Under the pieces are notes generated by a model. The model made no database searches. It was not told the origin of the DNA and saw only the letters and a list, made by a program, of their open reading frames with translations. Shown in pieces: positions 60,881 to 64,000 of a stretch of 64,000 bases of DNA (position 1 is the first letter of the stretch; the number at the start of each line of letters is the position of its first letter). The translations under genes and the position numbers were made by a program. This DNA comes from Piliocolobus tephrosceles (lineage: Eukaryota > Chordata > Mammalia > Primates > Cercopithecidae), in the NCBI RefSeq assembly GCF_002776525.5, contig NC_045436.1:12360983-12424982 (forward strand). The letters are read 5' to 3'.

Positions 60881-60995
60881 AAGATCTAAATACTTATTAA
60901 TAAGTATTAATAAGTATACTTATACTTAATAAGTATACTTAATAAGTAATAAGTATTAATAAGTATTAATAAGATCTAAATACTTATTAATATAT
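60881..60995. repeat. AT-rich palindromic expansion
   Basis: Repeated AAGTATTAAT / ATTAATAAGT units and their complements, bounded by two copies of AAGATCTAAATACTTATTAA (60881-60900 and 60971-60990). Self-complementary along much of its length. Absent from L1 as I know it. Confidence 0.85.
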
Positions 60996-62054
60996 ACTGT
61001 GTTCATGGAGTGGAAGACAATAATGTTAACATGTGAATTATCACCTAATTGATCTATAGATCCAACACAAGGTCAATCAAAATGCCAGAAAGAATTCTGT
61101 AGAAATCAACAAGCTAAGTCTAAAATGTAGAAAGATAACTAAAATAACAAAAACAATTTTGAAAAAAAAAAAGAATAAGGTCAGAGGACTGACACAACTT
61201 AATTTAAACTGACTTTAAAGCTACTTTAATTAAGACAGTGTATTATTGGTGAAAGGGCAGACACAAAAAATGATAAAAGAGTATCATTTTATCTGATATT
61301 CTTCTCAATGGAGAGTTCAGAAATAGACCCACACATATGTGGTCAACTAATTTTCAACAAAGTTGCAAAGAAATTCAATGGAGAAAGGATAATCTCTACA
61401 ACAATGGTGCTGGAAAATACACACACGAAAAGACAAAGTCAACTCCTGCCTTGTACCATATACAAAAAAGAACTCAAAATAGATCATAATCCTAAACAGA
61501 AGAACTAAGTCAATAAAACTTCCAGAAGAAAACAAACAAGGAAATCTTGATTAATTTGCATTAGGCAAATATTTCTTAGACTGGTCACAAAAAGTATGAA
61601 TGAACCATGAAAGAAAAATTTGATAAATTAGGTTTCATCAAACTTAAAAGCTTTTAATCTTCAAGAGACATGGTTAAGAAAATGAAGAGAAAAGCCACAA
61701 ATTGGGAGAAAATACTTGAAAAACATGTATCTGATAAATGGCTTACATCTAGAATATATGAAGAATACTATAACTCAGTAATACCAAAATGTATCCAATA
61801 AAAAGAGAAAAAATTAATAGACACGTCACCCTACAAAATACACAAACAGCAGATAAACACTTTGCATCAGATATCATTAGTGAGGAGGGAGAAGAAAATC
61901 AAAATCATAATGAGATACGTTGTACACCTATTAGAATAGCTAAAATTAAAACGACTGACAATACCAGGTGCTGGCAAAGATGCTGAGTAACTGAAATTCT
62001 CATACTCTGTTGGAAAGAATGCAAAATAGTACCACCACTTTTAAGAACAAATTG

Positions 62055-62359
62055 GGCCGGGCGCGGTGGCTCAAGCCTGTAATCCCAGCACTTTGGGAGG
62101 CGGAGATGGGCGGATCACGAGGTCAGGAGATTGAGACCATCCTGGCTAACACGGTGAAACCTCGTCTCTACTAAAAAATACAAAAAAAAAACTAGCCGGG
62201 CGAGGTGGTGGGCGCCTGTAGTCCCAGCTGCACGGGAGGCTGAGGCAGGAGAATGGCGTGAACCCAGGAAGCGGGGCTTGCAGTGAGCTGAGATCCGGCC
62301 CCTGCACTCCATCCGGGGTGAAAGAGCGGCCGTCCTCCTTCAAAAAAAAAAAAAAAAAA
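62055..62359 (+). mobile_element. AluY, cercopithecid AluYR-like
   Basis: GGCCGGGCGCGGTGGCTCAA, ACTAGCCGGGCGAGGTGG and GAGATCCGGCC, few other changes. Perfect target repeat AAGAACAAATTGG (62043-62055 and 62360-62372). Inserted into L1 3' sequence. Confidence 0.95.
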
Positions 62360-62415
62360 AAGAACAAATTGGCAATTCCTCTTAAAGTCAAACATATACT
62401 TACCAAATGACTTAG

Positions 62416-62716
<301 letters not shown>

Positions 62717-63010
62717 ATGACTTAGAAATTCTAATCCAACGTATTTATTCAAGACAAGTGAAAATATATGTCCATACATATATGTCATATGTATGTGAAT
62801 ATTCATAGCAATTTTAATATTAAAAACTTGAAACAATCCAAATGTCCATCATCTGATGAATGAATTAACAAAATATGGTACATTCATATAATGAGAGACT
62901 ACTTAGTAAAAGAAAAGAAAGTACCGCTGATACTTCAAACAATATGAATGAATCTTAAAGTATTCTACAGAGTAAAAGTACACTTCCATTTCCCCTAACA
63001 TGTTATGTGA

Positions 63011-64000
63011 CAGTACAGAAACTATGTTGAAGCTGTAAAACTATAAGTAGTATATGATGGATTCAATAAAGACATTTCAGCAAACTAAAAAGAATCATTA
63101 CATTATCTCTTGCATAACTGATTTGAGGTTCATACTCACTTAAACCCCAATAAATTATAAAATCAATCATGTATAAGGCATTTCTAAAATGGCAAAGCCT
63201 CCAAAATATCTCAAATATAGTTTCTGGTCTCTGAGCACATATAAGTGCAAAAGCCAGAGGGAGTAAATCACAAACTGGAAACAGCAAATGGTCTTGGAAA
63301 AATATATTTATTTATTTATCTATCTATCTGATTTTTGAATTTTAGTCCAAAATGCCCAGCTATGTTCATTTTGATTAAAATGATAGCTTAAGTGTGAGTG
63401 CAGCTGGGTGAACATGCATATAAATATTTGCACACATTATACTGGCGATGTGGCAATATATGCATCCAAAGTTAATAAAGATTATACCTGCTAGTGAGAT
63501 TGAGAATATATTATTTTACACTTATTTTTTCATTATTTTTCAGTTTTTTTCTACTGAGTACTTGTTACATTTATAGCAAAAACTTCAAGTGACGTTTGTG
63601 TTGTTTTAGTTGAAGGGTTACTGGAAAGTATTCAGAAGTTGTACAGGTATTAATCACACATAACACCACAACAATGCTCCTAAAATAAATGTATAGCAAA
63701 TAATTTTTAGTATTCCTTGGCACTATTAGGAGCACTTAAATATATCACTTAGTAGGTAGAGAAGTAATCACTCTCTATTATGAATCTTTCTGATGTGTGG
63801 ATTTTTACAGGGCAGATTCTTTTAGAGGGATATGCTTGTATTCTACTTTCATTAACAAATGAATTCCAGGAGATTCAACAAATGAATCCCATGGCCCGAC
63901 CTGTGAGATGCACATACTTTATAACTAAACTCTGCAGGCAATTTTGCTTGTGAAAAGTTGGGTATCAAGGGAAAACTGTGAGCAATCTTTAAACATGTTT
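63011..64000. other. NEIL3 intron 2, right edge of window
   Basis: AT-rich, with a small (TTTA)(TCTA) tetranucleotide run at about 63306-63330. No exon found; NEIL3 exons 1 and 2 must be further right. Confidence 0.6.

Overview
This is nuclear DNA from a primate, most likely an Old World monkey. About two dozen Alu copies, L1, L2, MIR, MaLR and DNA-transposon fragments, and an intron-split gene mark it as primate. Two Alus (2892 and 62055) carry changes I associate with the cercopithecid AluYR branch: 'caagcctgtaat', 'actagccgggcgaggtgg', and in the 62055 copy 'gatccggcc'. The gene's protein differs from human NEIL3, as I recall it, at many scattered positions. There is no prokaryotic, phage or CRISPR content.

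The only cellular protein-coding gene I can support is NEIL3 on the minus strand. Eight exons are present, corresponding to human exons 3 to 10. They run right to left from 51889 to the stop codon at 24785, and every splice junction keeps the reading frame. Together they encode residues 93 to 605 of a protein the same length as human NEIL3 (605 residues), if exons 1 and 2 match human. The exons carry part of the Fpg/Nei catalytic core with the helix-two-turn-helix, the Fpg-type zinc finger, a RanBP2-type zinc finger, a disordered linker and two GRF zinc fingers. Exons 1 and 2, with the start codon and promoter, lie beyond the right edge. NEIL3 is a DNA glycosylase that excises oxidised bases from single-stranded and telomeric DNA and unhooks interstrand crosslinks at stalled forks.

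Layout: 1 to about 24550 is the downstream intergenic region (in human the space between NEIL3 and AGA; no AGA exon is seen). It holds an L1 3' end, a class I ERV solo LTR with a clear 4-bp target duplication, Alus, L2 and MIR pieces, an L1 5' region and a DNA transposon with degenerate terminal repeats. 24550 to 51889 is the exon-bearing part, its introns filled with Alus, an MLT1-like LTR, MER5A, MER2 and other DNA transposons, a retroviral protease remnant and a young L1 3' end. 51890 to 64000 is intron 2, dominated by one long old L1 (about 54560 to 63010) that later took in at least seven further elements.

The most interesting structural observation is that this old L1 appears to carry an internal inversion of about 3 kb: plus-strand 5' part, minus-strand ORF1-to-ORF2 part, plus-strand 3' part, with ends that fit each other in the L1 map. 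Others worth checking are the 16-T tract that forms the exon 6 acceptor, the pyrimidine-poor exon 7 acceptor, an Alu ending about 37 bp from the exon 8 donor, and an isolated retroviral protease reading frame antisense in intron 6. I found no convincing new biological system. Repeat family names come from memory of consensus sequences and should be confirmed with RepeatMasker.
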